Source: an uncultured Erysipelotrichaceae bacterium
GTDB taxonomy: Bacteria > Bacillota_I > Bacilli_A > RFN20 > CAG-826
DNA: 64,000 nucleotides
Assembly (NCBI GenBank): GCA_900314865.1
Contig: OMWW01000003.1
Location: 186,001 to 250,000 of the forward strand
Reading direction: 5' to 3'
Shown: positions 43,509 through 52,743 of the stretch, one piece after another
How the letters are laid out: each line of letters begins with the position of its first letter
How positions within the stretch are numbered: position 1 is the first letter of the stretch
Notes under the pieces: generated by a model
Told to the model about the DNA's origin: nothing
Database searches by the model: none
What the model saw: only the letters and a program-made list of their open reading frames with translations
Position numbers and translations under genes: made by a program

Positions 43509-44395
43509 TTTTTGAAGTTTTTCTTCACTAATTTATCGTATTCCTCTTGTCCTACTTGTTTAAGAAGGACTTTTTTAAATTCATCAACTTTTAAACCTGC
43601 TCCATTAGGGAATTTGAGTCCATATTTCTTTTCAAGTTTATCCTTCTCTAGTAAGAAATAATATCGAGCAATAACACTAGCAAGAGCGACACATGGGAAT
43701 CTCGATTCACCTTTGGTTTTAAAGGATATCCCTTTAACAACAGGTTCGTTTTTATCATTTAAATATTTATAATATTTCTCCTCACTAACGAATTGATCGA
43801 CGTAAATAGCGATAACATCTTCATATTTAGAGTGGAGATTATATAAAGCACGATTATGCATTTTAGCCTTAAGGCTATTAAGGTTTTCACCTTTTTCAAT
43901 CATCTCGTTATATTTACTATTCGGTAACGTTAACTTTGAATATTCAAATTCTTTTACTAGTGTTGGACCAATTTCCATGATTTTTTTATCACTTAATTTC
44001 TTACTATCTGCAACACCTAGTTCTTTTAAACGTTGATATTTAAATTTTGGTAAATAGGCGGCAACCACAATCATTGGGAGGAGATAATCACCAACACCGA
44101 CTTCGTCACTTCCAATTTGTTCATCGAAGTCCACATAGTGGAGTTCTTCTTTTTCTTCTGGAACTAATTCGATGGTTTCACCCCACTTGCTAGCTTCTTT
44201 AGAGGCATTCTCACCTTTAAAAGTGATGCTTCTTTTGCTTTTCTTTGAAGAATATCCAGTAATGGTGGTCCCATTAACATCTGCAGCAAAATCAACATAG
44301 TCTCCTTTCGCTTCAATTAAGTAAGAAGAGTATGCTTCTTTAATTTTATTAAAAGTATCTAAATCGACTTTGATTGTGACTAGTTGATTACTCAT
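43493..44395 (-). CDS. rnhC: Ribonuclease HIII
   Basis: RNase HIII removes RNA from RNA-DNA hybrids. The 300-residue protein has an N-terminal TBP-like substrate domain (1-about 85) and the catalytic domain with IGSDEVGVGDYL (Asp-Glu pair near 95), VADSKKLSDKKI and IYVDQF, ending in SVIARYYFLLEKDKLEKKYG. The DEVG motif separates it from RNase HII (DEAG). It is divergent from mutS2, the same neighbourhood as in Bacillus. Confidence 0.95.
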   Translation of the reverse strand: MSNQLVTIKVDLDTFNKIKEAYSSYLIEAKGDYVDFAADVNGTTITGYSSKKSKRSITFKGENASKEASKWGETIELVPEEKEELHYVDFDEQIGSDEVGVGDYLLPMIVVAAYLPKFKYQRLKELGVADSKKLSDKKIMEIGPTLVKEFEYSKLTLPNSKYNEMIEKGENLNSLKAKMHNRALYNLHSKYEDVIAIYVDQFVSEEKYYKYLNDKNEPVVKGISFKTKGESRFPCVALASVIARYYFLLEKDKLEKKYGLKFPNGAGLKVDEFKKVLLKQVGQEEYDKLVKKNFKNYSSN

Positions 44396-44511
44396 AATGA
44401 TAAGTTTACTTATTTCTTTCTGAATAATAAAGCACTAGTTTATAAAGCGAAACATTATGAGATTTTCTATTGTTAGGGTATACTTATGTATTGAAAGCGA
44501 ATAAAAATATC

Positions 44512-46818
44512 ATGTTAAACGCATATACGGTTTTACAGTTTTGTAACATTCAGGAGAAGATTTTAGAAAATTCTCGTACTGAACTTGGAAAAGAATTAAT
44601 CAATTCGATGGAGATGAAAACCGATAAGAAAGAGGTTGAACATCTTCTTTTAGAGCTTGATGAGATGATGAATTTGGTAATGAAATTCTCGTCTTTACCA
44701 ATCTCTTCTAGCGTCCATATTTTGCGTTTAATTGATATCGCTAAAAAGACTGCTTTACTCACTCCTAATGATTTATATCATGTTTTAAATGACATAGTCA
44801 TTAGTAACAATTTAATTACTCATTTCTCAAAAGTTGGAAGCAATTCTCCTTTATTAAGTGAGCTTGTTAATTCAATGAAAGATCTCTCTTCTTTAGAGAA
44901 ATCCATCAAACGTGTAATTACTCCTTCTTTAACTGTGAGTGATAATGCTTCTCCAACATTAAAAGAAATTAGAGCCAAGATAAAATCTTTAGAGAATAGT
45001 TTAAACTCGAAAGTGTCATCTTTAGCTTATAACTATTCTGATTATTTAAACGATAATAACGTCACTATTAGAGACGGGCACTTTGTATTACCAGTAAAGA
45101 CTGGTTATAAAAATAAAGTCCTCGGCATTATCTATGATGTCAGTGATAGTGGTAACACAACCTTCATTGAACCTCTAGAATTAGTGCAATTAAATAACGA
45201 TATTGCTACTAAAAAGATTGAGGAAAACGAAGAAGTTAGAAAGATTTTAAAAGAATTAACCGCGTTAGTGTTACTTCAAGAAGATGAAGTCATTCATAAC
45301 AACAAAGTTATTGGTTATTTAGATTTTGTTAATGCTAAAGCGTTATACGCCTTAGCTAATAACCATGTGATCGCTTCTATTAGTGACAAACAAGAACTCC
45401 ATCTTATAGAAGCCAAACATCCTTTGTTAAATGAAAAGGCTGTAGTCGCTAACGACTATCATCTTGATGAAGAAAAAAGAATCGTAGTTATCTCCGGTCC
45501 TAACGCTGGTGGTAAGACTGTTTCCTTAAAGACTGTTGGTTTATTGTCGTTAATGAATCAATGTGGACTCGCTATTCCAGTAAAAGAAGCCAAACTAGGC
45601 ATTTTTAACCACATATATCTTGATATTGGTGATAATCAATCCATCAGTGATAACCTCTCAACCTTCTCAGGGCACATGAAACATATTTCTGAAATTATCG
45701 ATGTCGCTAAACAAAAAGATTTAGTGTTACTTGATGAGCTTGGAACTGGAACTGATCCTAAAGAAGGCGAAGTAATTGCCTTAACCGTCGTCAAAGAATT
45801 AGAAAGACGTCATTCTTTAGTGATGATTTCTTCTCACTATAACAAAGTTAAGGAATACGCTTTCTTATCTCCTAACGTTGAAAATAGCTGCATGATTTTC
45901 GATGAAGAGAAATTAGCCCCTACCTATAGGTATAAATATAAAACACCAGGTAAATCTTATGGTTTAGAAGTTGCTATACGTTATGGCATTTCTAAAGATG
46001 CAGTGGAAAGAACCAAAGAAGAATATTTCAAAGACGATAAAAACGAATTTGAAGAGCTTATAGATTCCTTACAAAAGCAAGTTGAAGAAAACGAACGTCT
46101 AATTCGCGAAAATAATATCGCAAGACAAAATCTCGAGAAAGAAAGAAATGCACTTCAAAATAGCCAAAATGCTTTAAAAAAGCAAAAAGATCACCTATTA
46201 GAGGAAGTCAAAAGAGAAAAGGAGCAAATCCTTGCTGATGTGAACACTCAAATTGATGAAGTGATTAAATCTCTTAGTAATGGAGAAATCAAACTACATG
46301 AAGCAATCAACCTCAAAAAGAAAGTTGAAAATCTCAAAGATGAAGAAGTGACCATTCTTTATGATGAAGAAATTCATGAGAATGACTATGTTTCTGTGCC
46401 TTCTTTAAATATCGATGGAAAAGTTATTCGCCTTAAAGGTAACAAGGCTCATATTTTAACTAACGAAGGTTTAAGTGTTGATATCGCCACTAATAAGTTA
46501 CATAAGATTGAAGCACCTAAAGTTAACAAAGTTAAAAGTGGTAGTTATAACTACGAAGGCAAGATTAACACTAACGTTGGTTTAGAACTCAATATCATTG
46601 GAATGCATAGAGACGAAGCCCAAGAAGCTTTAGAAAAATATTTAGATAGCTGCAAAATTAAAAACATCAAACAAGTAAGAATTATCCATGGCTTTGGTAG
46701 TGGCACTCTTAGAAAGATGGTCCACGAATATTTAGATAAACTTCCAGGTGTCAAATATCGCCTTGGTGATATCAATGAAGGAGGAGGCGGGGCGACCGTC
46801 GTTATTCTCCGTGACTGA
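44512..46818 (+). CDS. mutS2: Endonuclease MutS2
   Basis: MutS2 is a MutS-like ATPase with an Smr nuclease domain; roles in recombination control and in rescue of collided ribosomes are known. The 768-residue protein has helical core domains, Walker A ISGPNAGGKT (about 328), DLVLLDELGTGTDPKEG, a long coiled coil (about 515-600) and a C-terminal Smr domain (IIHGFGSGTLR). The usual LDLHG of Smr reads LNIIGMH here. I chose ATG 44512 (MLNAYTVLQF), which aligns with the family start; an in-frame TTG at 44470 lies beside the promoter box TATACT. Its TGA stop overlaps uvrC. Confidence 0.94.
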   Translation: MLNAYTVLQFCNIQEKILENSRTELGKELINSMEMKTDKKEVEHLLLELDEMMNLVMKFSSLPISSSVHILRLIDIAKKTALLTPNDLYHVLNDIVISNNLITHFSKVGSNSPLLSELVNSMKDLSSLEKSIKRVITPSLTVSDNASPTLKEIRAKIKSLENSLNSKVSSLAYNYSDYLNDNNVTIRDGHFVLPVKTGYKNKVLGIIYDVSDSGNTTFIEPLELVQLNNDIATKKIEENEEVRKILKELTALVLLQEDEVIHNNKVIGYLDFVNAKALYALANNHVIASISDKQELHLIEAKHPLLNEKAVVANDYHLDEEKRIVVISGPNAGGKTVSLKTVGLLSLMNQCGLAIPVKEAKLGIFNHIYLDIGDNQSISDNLSTFSGHMKHISEIIDVAKQKDLVLLDELGTGTDPKEGEVIALTVVKELERRHSLVMISSHYNKVKEYAFLSPNVENSCMIFDEEKLAPTYRYKYKTPGKSYGLEVAIRYGISKDAVERTKEEYFKDDKNEFEELIDSLQKQVEENERLIRENNIARQNLEKERNALQNSQNALKKQKDHLLEEVKREKEQILADVNTQIDEVIKSLSNGEIKLHEAINLKKKVENLKDEEVTILYDEEIHENDYVSVPSLNIDGKVIRLKGNKAHILTNEGLSVDIATNKLHKIEAPKVNKVKSGSYNYEGKINTNVGLELNIIGMHRDEAQEALEKYLDSCKIKNIKQVRIIHGFGSGTLRKMVHEYLDKLPGVKYRLGDINEGGGGATVVILRD

Positions 46819-48562
46819 GAAACTAAAAGTTTTAATCTCAAATCTTAAGCACTCTCCAGGAGTGTATTTAATGCACGATAAAAACGACACGGTTATATAT
46901 GTTGGCAAAGCCAAAGATTTACAAAAACGTGTCTCTCAATATTTTCTTAGACCACAATCAGGCAAGGTTTTTAAGATGGTGCAAAACGTCGACTATTTTG
47001 AAACCATCATCGTCCAAAATGAGAAAGAAGCCTTAGTGCTTGAGATGAACCTCATTCATCAATACTATCCTCGTTATAACATCCTTCTTAAAGACGGAAG
47101 TCATTATCCTTATATCGCTATTAAAAAGAAGGGTGATGTTACTCTTTCTATCAAAAGAAATAACAAGGATAAGAATTATGAATATTTTGGTCCATTCCCT
47201 AATAGTGGGGCAGCTTATAAAATGGTGAATCTCATCAATAAAGTCTACCCACTTAGGAAATGTCGTATCATACCTACTTCAGTGTGCTTATATTATCATC
47301 TCGGCCAATGTTTAGCGCCTTGCATTAATAAAATTGATGATGAAACATATAACGAACTTAGAGAAAAAGTAAGAAGTTTTTTAAAAGGTAACAACTCTGA
47401 TGTCATCAAAGAACTCAAAGCAAAGATGAATGAAGCTTCTGAAAACTTAGAATTTGAACTTGCTAAAGAGTATAAGGAATTAATAGATTCCATTGAACAC
47501 ATCAATACCTCAATGACCGTTGAATCAAAAGATAAAACTGATCGTGATATTTTTGCATACTCTACTAGAAACGGATATCTCGCTATCGCGTTTTTAATCT
47601 ATCGAAACGGAATGCTCTTAGGAAAAGAAAGTCATGTAGTTGAGCAATTTGGTGATGAAGATGAACAAGTGAGTGAACTTATCTCTCAACTATATGAAAG
47701 ATGTCCAGAGCCACAAGAAGTCATCATTAATGATGAAAAGGTAGTGGAAGAGTTATCTAGTTATTTAGATGCTTCAGTTTATAGTGTGTCTAAAGGTAAA
47801 TTATATGACCTTGTGATGTCGGCAAAAAGTAACGCTGATAATGCGCTTGATGAATACTTCTTATCTTCAAAATTAGATTCTGATAAAGTGGCCTTAATTG
47901 AAGAATTAGGCGACCTCCTACATATAAACACTCCTTACCATATCGAATTATTCGATAATTCTCATCTTCAAGGCTCTTCTCCAGTAGGAGCGATGGTCGC
48001 GTATATTAACGGTGAGCCTGCGAAAAACTTATACCGTAAATTTAAGATTGAGCATGAAGAAGCTAGAGATGACTTTAAGAGCATGAATGAAGTCATTACT
48101 CGTCATTATTCTAGACTTAAAAATGAGAACAAAAAGATGCCAGATCTCATCCTCGTTGATGGTGGACTTCCTCAAGTTGAAAGCGCTACAAAAGCTTTAC
48201 AAGATATTGAAGTTAGTATTCCAGTATATGGACTATATAAAAATGACAAACATTCCACTAGTGGAATAATTGATGTAAATGGAGAGATATATCCAATTGA
48301 AAATAAGAAACTATTTTTCCTATTAACTCGCATGCAAGATGAAGTTCATAGATTCGCCATATCTTTCCATAAAGAGAAAAGAAATAAAGCGATGACCGTC
48401 TCTATTTTTGATGAAGTAAAAGGCCTTGGAAATAAAAGAAGAGAACTCTTAACAAGGTTCTATCCAGATATTACATCTTTAAAAAACGCGACAGTGGAAG
48501 AGTTGTCTCAAATTCTCCCTAAAGATGTGAGTATAGATTTATATAATAAATTACATAATTAG
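46811..48562 (+). CDS. uvrC: Excinuclease ABC subunit C (GTG start)
   Basis: UvrC makes both incisions in nucleotide excision repair. The 583-residue protein has the GIY-YIG nuclease (PGVYLMHDKNDTVIYVGKAK), a UVR motif (LEFELAKEYKELIDSIEHI), the RNase H-like second nuclease (IELFDNSHLQGSSPVG, ILVDGGLPQV) and a helix-hairpin-helix end. I chose GTG 46811, 8 bases inside the end of mutS2, since it gives the usual 15 residues before PGVYLM; longer starts lie in mutS2. mutS2 and uvrC are probably coupled. Confidence 0.95.
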   Translation: MTEKLKVLISNLKHSPGVYLMHDKNDTVIYVGKAKDLQKRVSQYFLRPQSGKVFKMVQNVDYFETIIVQNEKEALVLEMNLIHQYYPRYNILLKDGSHYPYIAIKKKGDVTLSIKRNNKDKNYEYFGPFPNSGAAYKMVNLINKVYPLRKCRIIPTSVCLYYHLGQCLAPCINKIDDETYNELREKVRSFLKGNNSDVIKELKAKMNEASENLEFELAKEYKELIDSIEHINTSMTVESKDKTDRDIFAYSTRNGYLAIAFLIYRNGMLLGKESHVVEQFGDEDEQVSELISQLYERCPEPQEVIINDEKVVEELSSYLDASVYSVSKGKLYDLVMSAKSNADNALDEYFLSSKLDSDKVALIEELGDLLHINTPYHIELFDNSHLQGSSPVGAMVAYINGEPAKNLYRKFKIEHEEARDDFKSMNEVITRHYSRLKNENKKMPDLILVDGGLPQVESATKALQDIEVSIPVYGLYKNDKHSTSGIIDVNGEIYPIENKKLFFLLTRMQDEVHRFAISFHKEKRNKAMTVSIFDEVKGLGNKRRELLTRFYPDITSLKNATVEELSQILPKDVSIDLYNKLHN

Positions 48563-48565
48563 TCC

Positions 48566-48594
48566 TTGAAAAAGAACTATCTTTTGTGGATAAT
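48566..48594 (+). promoter_or_regulatory. Predicted tRNA-Arg promoter
   Basis: TTGAAA (48566-48571) and GATAAT (48589-48594) are 17 bp apart, and the tRNA starts 21 bases further on. Confidence 0.6.
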
Positions 48595-48614
48595 ATATAA
48601 GCGTTGTTAAACAT

Positions 48615-48691
<77 letters not shown>

Positions 48692-48702
48692 TTGATTTGA
48701 TT

Positions 48703-48729
48703 CCCTATTAAAAAATAGGGTTTTATTTT
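48703..48729 (+). terminator. Intrinsic terminator after tRNA-Arg
   Basis: A 7-bp stem (CCCTATT with AATAGGG, loop AAAA) followed by TTTTATTTT. Confidence 0.85.
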
Positions 48730-48739
48730 GCACTATATA

Positions 48740-48837
48740 GATGGTTGGGGTTATGGAGAATATACCATCCGCTTAGTCGGAATGGAGACATTAAACCCAT
48801 TCGCTTAGTGGTGGCGCACCTTAAAACGCCTTTTTTT
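48740..48837 (+). other. Noncoding stretch with possible RNA structure and a 13-base direct repeat
   Basis: This lies in the 371-base gene-free gap after tRNA-Arg. CCATCCGCTTAGT (48765-48777) recurs as CCATTCGCTTAGT (48797-48809). Short helices can form: GGGTT (48748-48752) with AACCC (48794-48798) around CCG/CGG and AATG/CATT (GAGA loop) hairpins, and at the end GGCG (48813-48816) with CGCC (48827-48830) followed by seven T, which resembles a terminator. No reading frame is present. It could be a small RNA or a relic; I cannot decide. Confidence 0.35.
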
Positions 48838-49049
48838 GTACCATGGAAAACTATAAAGAATTATTCGATCTCAATTTAATACATAAGTAAACGCATACTA
48901 AATGTCTAATTCTAAGTTATTAACTACGTTAGAAATTACTAATACAATATTAATTTCGTTATAGCATCACATGATAAATATTACAGTGATGATACAAAGT
49001 CGCTGTTTTATTAATTTAAGGTAGAACAATACTCTATTTTTTGGTAGAA
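48838..49049. other. AT-rich gene-free stretch
   Basis: The rest of the gap before the ORF6N gene is AT-rich and holds no reading frame, tRNA-like fold or convincing repeat that I can see. Confidence 0.55.
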
Positions 49050-49062
49050 TATAATTGACAAA

Positions 49063-49983
49063 ATGGAGAATCGTTTCATGAATAATAATCAACCACTAAA
49101 ATTATTGTCTATCGAAAACAAAAGTATCGAAGAATGTATTTATAACATTAGAGGTCAACAAGTAATGCTAGATAGTGATATTGCATATTTCTTCGGTGTT
49201 GAAACTAAGTATTTAAATCGGCAAATGAAACGTAACATCGAAAGATTCCCAGAAGATTTTTGTTTTCAACTAAATTCTAAAGAATTTAAAAACTTGAGGT
49301 GCCAAAATGTCACCTTTAATCATACTGTTGGTAGTCGAAAATATATACCATATGTTTATACCGAAGAAGGCGTGATTGCTTTATCAGGCGTTATAAAAAG
49401 CGAAACAGCAGCAAAGATGAGCGTTGAAATAGCACGAAAGTTTATCCAAATGCGCAAATTCATTTTAGAAAACGGTGATGTTTTGCTCGCTCTTGCTAGA
49501 CTCCAAAATAGACAAATAGAATTTGAAAATGAAACAAACAGAAAGTTTGATGAGATCCTTAAGTTGATTAGCAAAGCGGATTTACCAAAACAAGCAATTT
49601 TTAGTGCGGGTCAATTTTACGATGCGTATGAATATATTTCATCAATCATTAGAAAAGCGAACAGCTCTATTGTGCTTATCGATCCATATTGTGACGCTAA
49701 AGCTTTTACATTCTTGAAAAATAAAAAAGAATCAGTGAAATTAACCATTTGTTCTAGCCATCTATCAAAACTTGAAAAAGGAGAAATTGAGAAATTTGAA
49801 TCTCAATATGAAAAAATAAATATTAAACAATTAGATGATAATCATGATAGATTTTTAATAATTGATAACGAAGAGTGTTACCAGCTTGGAGCCTCTTTAA
49901 ATTATGCCGGGAAGAAAATGTTTGATATCATTAAAAATGAAAATAAGGAAATCATCGATTTTCTTTTAAAAAAGATTAATTAG
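49063..49983 (+). CDS. ORF6N-domain protein with C-terminal PLD-like domain
   Basis: The 306-residue protein starts with an ORF6N domain (about 18-110: [54 protein letters not shown]), a DNA-binding module of phages and mobile elements. After a helical middle, residues about 180-306 resemble a phospholipase D-like fold: [18 protein letters not shown] and NHDRFLIID, a variant of the HxKxxxxD motif with Arg in place of Lys. ORF6N-PLD proteins are scattered among gut bacteria with unproven function. TATAAT ends 7 bases before ATG 49063, with no SD. A phage or defence origin is inferred. Confidence 0.8.
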   Translation: MENRFMNNNQPLKLLSIENKSIEECIYNIRGQQVMLDSDIAYFFGVETKYLNRQMKRNIERFPEDFCFQLNSKEFKNLRCQNVTFNHTVGSRKYIPYVYTEEGVIALSGVIKSETAAKMSVEIARKFIQMRKFILENGDVLLALARLQNRQIEFENETNRKFDEILKLISKADLPKQAIFSAGQFYDAYEYISSIIRKANSSIVLIDPYCDAKAFTFLKNKKESVKLTICSSHLSKLEKGEIEKFESQYEKINIKQLDDNHDRFLIIDNEECYQLGASLNYAGKKMFDIIKNENKEIIDFLLKKIN

Positions 49984-49984
49984 C

Positions 49985-50010
49985 AAACCCCTCGATTTCG
50001 GTGGGTTTAA
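49985..50010 (+). terminator. Terminator-like hairpin after the ORF6N gene
   Basis: AAACCC (49985-49990) pairs with GGGTTT (50003-50008) around a TCGATTTCGG core that can extend the helix. The T run that follows is short, so strength is uncertain. Confidence 0.5.
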
Positions 50011-50097
50011 ATTGACATATTTCGATCAAATTAAACTGGTCGAAATCGACAATGTTAACTGTTTGAAAAAAGTGGCTAAAGGGGTCGAAATCGACCC
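49992..50097. promoter_or_regulatory. Cluster of TCGAAATCGA operator-like sites
   Basis: The 12-base palindrome GTCGAAATCGAC (half-sites GTCGA and TCGAC, 2-base centre) occurs at 50039-50050 and at 50084-50095, the latter extended to GGGTCG...CGACCC. Partial copies on the other strand lie at 49992-50000 (TCGATTTCG) and 50019-50027 (ATTTCGATC). A perfect -35 hexamer TTGACA (50012-50017) lies among them. All are just upstream of a gene encoding an Xre-type repressor domain, so autoregulation is the simplest reading. Confidence 0.65.
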
Positions 50098-50116
50098 GGT
50101 AAAAAAGGAGGCAACT

Positions 50117-51004
50117 ATGCCAGCATATAAAGTATTAGGAGATAGAATCAAAAAGATTCGTCTAGAAAATAATATGACTCAGCAAGAATTTGCAGAGGCA
50201 TTAGGTTATACCCATAAATCAATGATTAATAAAATTGAAACTGGTCAAACAGATATATCTTTTGATGTAGTCATTAGATTAATTCTTGAATTCAATGTTA
50301 ACGCTGCAGAATTTTTAGATTTATCTGATGCGGAAACAAATAAACTAATGGATGATGCTCATAAAGCAGATAAACCAAATTGGAAAAGGATTCATCCACT
50401 TAAAAGTAGAGATGAAAGTGTCACTTATATCAAACCAACATTAATCGGTCGTAAAAATATCGAAGTTGGAGAATATACATATTATGATGGACAGAACTTC
50501 ATTAGTAGAGTAACGCATCATTATGACTTTATTGGTGATAAATTAATCATTGGTAAGTTTTGTCAAATTGGAAAAAATGTTGAATTCATTATGAATGGTG
50601 CTAATCACCAAATGAACAGCGTTTCCACTTATCCTTTTTATATTTTCAAAGGTTGGGAACAAGAACCACCTAAAAAAGAAGATCTTCCTTTTAAAGGAGA
50701 TACGATAATTGGTAACGATGTTTGGATTGGCCAAAATGCTGTTATTCTTCCAGGCGTTCATATCGGTGATGGCTGCATTATTGGCGCTAATTCTGTTGTA
50801 GGTTCTGATATTCCTCCTTATTCAGTGGTTATTGGTAATCCAGCTAAAGTCGTAAGAAAAAGATTTGATGATGAAATGATTGAATTATTAGAAAAGCTTG
50901 AATGGTGGAATAAATCCGAAAAACAAATACAAAAGCTTATTCCTCTTCTTTCTAATGGCGATATCGATTTTGTTAAAAAAGAGCTCAAAACAATTCTCCA
51001 ATAG
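50117..51004 (+). CDS. Fusion of Xre-type HTH domain and Vat-like acyltransferase
   Basis: The 295-residue protein joins an HTH of the Cro/C1 type (about 8-62: [20 protein letters not shown]) to a left-handed beta-helix acyltransferase (about 98-295). The enzyme part follows the Vat/xenobiotic acetyltransferase family: [31 protein letters not shown] with the catalytic His near 164, [21 protein letters not shown] and [15 protein letters not shown]. Vat enzymes acetylate streptogramin A; the substrate here is unknown. The true start is ATG 50117, with SD AAAGGAGG; the frame is open upstream from 50012, but that stretch holds operator-like palindromes. The HTH suggests it represses its own gene. 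Confidence 0.88.
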   Translation: MPAYKVLGDRIKKIRLENNMTQQEFAEALGYTHKSMINKIETGQTDISFDVVIRLILEFNVNAAEFLDLSDAETNKLMDDAHKADKPNWKRIHPLKSRDESVTYIKPTLIGRKNIEVGEYTYYDGQNFISRVTHHYDFIGDKLIIGKFCQIGKNVEFIMNGANHQMNSVSTYPFYIFKGWEQEPPKKEDLPFKGDTIIGNDVWIGQNAVILPGVHIGDGCIIGANSVVGSDIPPYSVVIGNPAKVVRKRFDDEMIELLEKLEWWNKSEKQIQKLIPLLSNGDIDFVKKELKTILQ

Positions 51005-51041
51005 GATGGTAATTATAGTGATATAATGAATAAAAACATAT

Positions 51042-51335
51042 ATGGCCACTAATAAAGACTATCTTATTTATGTTCTTGATTTACTTAGAGAAATTGATGG
51101 AATCACCTATAAGAAGATGATGGGTGAATATATTCTTTATTATGAAGGAACCATCTTTGGTGGCATCTATGATAATCGTTTCTTAGTTAAAAAGACTGAC
51201 TATAGTAGCAACCTTCATCTTAAAGAAGTAGAGCCATATCCAACTGGGAAAATGATGTTATTAATGGATTCAGAAGATCCAGATGAAATCAAAGAAATTG
51301 TCATCAATATTGTTAATGAAATGAGGAAACAATGA
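51042..51335 (+). CDS. TfoX N-terminal domain protein
   Basis: The 97-residue protein is a stand-alone TfoX-N domain (MMGEYILYYEGTIFGGIYDNRFLVKKTD, VEPYPTGKMMLLMD). In gamma-proteobacteria TfoX regulates competence; small versions in Firmicutes have no proven role. TATAAT (51022-51027) lies 14 bases before the ATG and no SD is present. It overlaps the flavodoxin gene by 4 bases. Confidence 0.82.
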   Translation: MATNKDYLIYVLDLLREIDGITYKKMMGEYILYYEGTIFGGIYDNRFLVKKTDYSSNLHLKEVEPYPTGKMMLLMDSEDPDEIKEIVINIVNEMRKQ

Positions 51336-51784
51336 TGAAATCATTATTTATCTATTATAGTTACACTGGTAATGGTGATGTTGTCGCTCAAGCACTAAGC
51401 GAAAAGGGAATTGATTTAAGAAAAGTGATTAGAAAAAAGAGACTCCCTAAATCATTCTTTTGGGGAATCATGACTGGTGGATTTCTTGCGGGAATGAAGC
51501 ATAAAGACAAACTTCTTAATTTTGATTCCAATATTGATGAATACGAACATATTATTCTTGGCTCTCCTATATGGAATGGAAGATTCTCCTCTCCACTTAA
51601 CGGAGTGTTATCCAAACTTGATTTAGCAAATAAGAAAGTGACTTTTGTTTTTTGCGCGGGTAGTGGAGAAGGTAAGAAAGCATTAAAAAGAATACAAAAA
51701 GAATTCAAGAACGCTGATTACGTGTTCTTAAAAGAACCAAAGAAATATCCGGAAGAATTAAAGAAATTAGAAAGCATTGAATAA
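51332..51784 (+). CDS. Flavodoxin-family protein
   Basis: The 150-residue protein begins with an FMN phosphate-binding loop (YYSYTGNGDVVAQAL, about 6-20) and has GSPIWNGRFSSPLNGVL, the second flavin loop. It resembles flavodoxin-like quinone or electron-transfer proteins rather than classical flavodoxin. Two adjacent ATG codons at 51332 and 51335 are possible starts. It is co-transcribed with the TfoX-N gene and may supply electrons to an unknown partner. Confidence 0.78.
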   Translation: MMKSLFIYYSYTGNGDVVAQALSEKGIDLRKVIRKKRLPKSFFWGIMTGGFLAGMKHKDKLLNFDSNIDEYEHIILGSPIWNGRFSSPLNGVLSKLDLANKKVTFVFCAGSGEGKKALKRIQKEFKNADYVFLKEPKKYPEELKKLESIE

Positions 51785-51805
51785 AAAAGAACACTATCGT
51801 GTTCT
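51783..51805. terminator. Bidirectional intrinsic terminator
   Basis: A perfect 7-bp stem (AGAACAC with GTGTTCT, loop TATC) lies between the convergent flavodoxin and SDR genes; the minus strand has six T after it. Confidence 0.8.
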
Positions 51806-51808
51806 CTA

Positions 51809-52651
51809 TTAATCTTTTACAATTTGTTCCCTGACTCTATGGTGAGGGAATTTTTTATGTTTAGGAAGTCCACTCATAGTGAGTAAACCACGAGGAACGA
51901 TATATTCTCCGTTAGGGCTTCTAATACCATCTAGTAAAGTTAAAGATGCTTTCTTTGGCGAATGGAAGAAGATTGATAAGAATACTTTGCCACTTGCTCT
52001 AATTGCCACATTAAAGTGACGAGTGATATGAGTGGAGGATATACCTGGTTCGGTTAAGATATATTCGTGCTTAGGATTATTATGTTGAAGTTTATTCACA
52101 TATGCTTCTAAATATATCTTAGATATATTGTATTGAGTAAACACTCCATATTTACCATTTTTAAGATCAGCGTTTTTCTTTAATTTGAGCCCACCAACAA
52201 TTGAACCTTGAATGACAAATTTATGAGGCTTATCAAGCTTTGAGGTTAAATAATCTAATAAATAACGAACCCCTACGTAGTTGACTCCAATAGTGGTAGG
52301 ATAACCATCTACTGTATATCCACCTTTAGGACCAACTAGTGTTCCAGCATTAGCGACAAGCGTGTAGAAATCGGAATACTTATCAATAATAACATCACAC
52401 GCTTTTCTAATAGATTCAAAAGAAGCTTGATCGTATTCAAGAACATCGATTTTAGCGTTTGGATATAAGCCCTTATACATTTTAACGCATTTATCAGCCT
52501 TTTTAAGATTTCTAGATAACATCAAAACAGAAGCATTCTTGCTTAAAAGGTGCTTGATAAGTTCACATCCAATACCAGAAGTTCCTCCAGTAACGATAAT
52601 GAGTTTACCTGACAAGTCTTCGTATTCTTTTAAGAATCTTTTATAAGTCAT
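51809..52651 (-). CDS. Short-chain dehydrogenase/reductase
   Basis: The 280-residue protein has the NAD(P) motif IVTGGTSGIG (about 19-28), VANAGTLVG, the catalytic Ser in GSIVGG and YNISK as the Tyr-x3-Lys site. It resembles protochlorophyllide-reductase or retinol-dehydrogenase-like SDRs with a longer C-terminus. Substrate is unknown. I chose ATG 52651 because the Rossmann fold follows closely; the frame runs further upstream into the divergent trpB region. TATCAT ends 6 bases before the ATG with no SD, so the message may be leaderless. Confidence 0.85.
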   Translation of the reverse strand: MTYKRFLKEYEDLSGKLIIVTGGTSGIGCELIKHLLSKNASVLMLSRNLKKADKCVKMYKGLYPNAKIDVLEYDQASFESIRKACDVIIDKYSDFYTLVANAGTLVGPKGGYTVDGYPTTIGVNYVGVRYLLDYLTSKLDKPHKFVIQGSIVGGLKLKKNADLKNGKYGVFTQYNISKIYLEAYVNKLQHNNPKHEYILTEPGISSTHITRHFNVAIRASGKVFLSIFFHSPKKASLTLLDGIRSPNGEYIVPRGLLTMSGLPKHKKFPHHRVREQIVKD

Positions 52652-52690
52652 AAGAGAATGATACCAAAAATAAATAATTATAGAAATAAT

Positions 52691-52719
52691 TTGTATATTA
52701 AATAATAAAGGAATAAAAT
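52691..52719 (+). promoter_or_regulatory. Predicted promoter of the trpB-like gene
   Basis: TTGTAT (52691-52696) and TAAAAT (52714-52719) are 17 bp apart, 24 bases before the start codon and its SD (AGGAGAAAAGG). Confidence 0.4.
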
Positions 52720-52743
52720 ATATACCGTTATAGGAGAAAAGGT

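Noticed and set aside
48585-48593. Exact DnaA box overlapping the tRNA-Arg promoter
   Set aside because: A single isolated 9-mer is expected about once by chance in a window of this size and composition; it forms part of the -10 box.
48765-48809. CRISPR-like repeat pair CCATYCGCTTAGT
   Set aside because: Only two 13-base copies, no spacers series, no cas genes.
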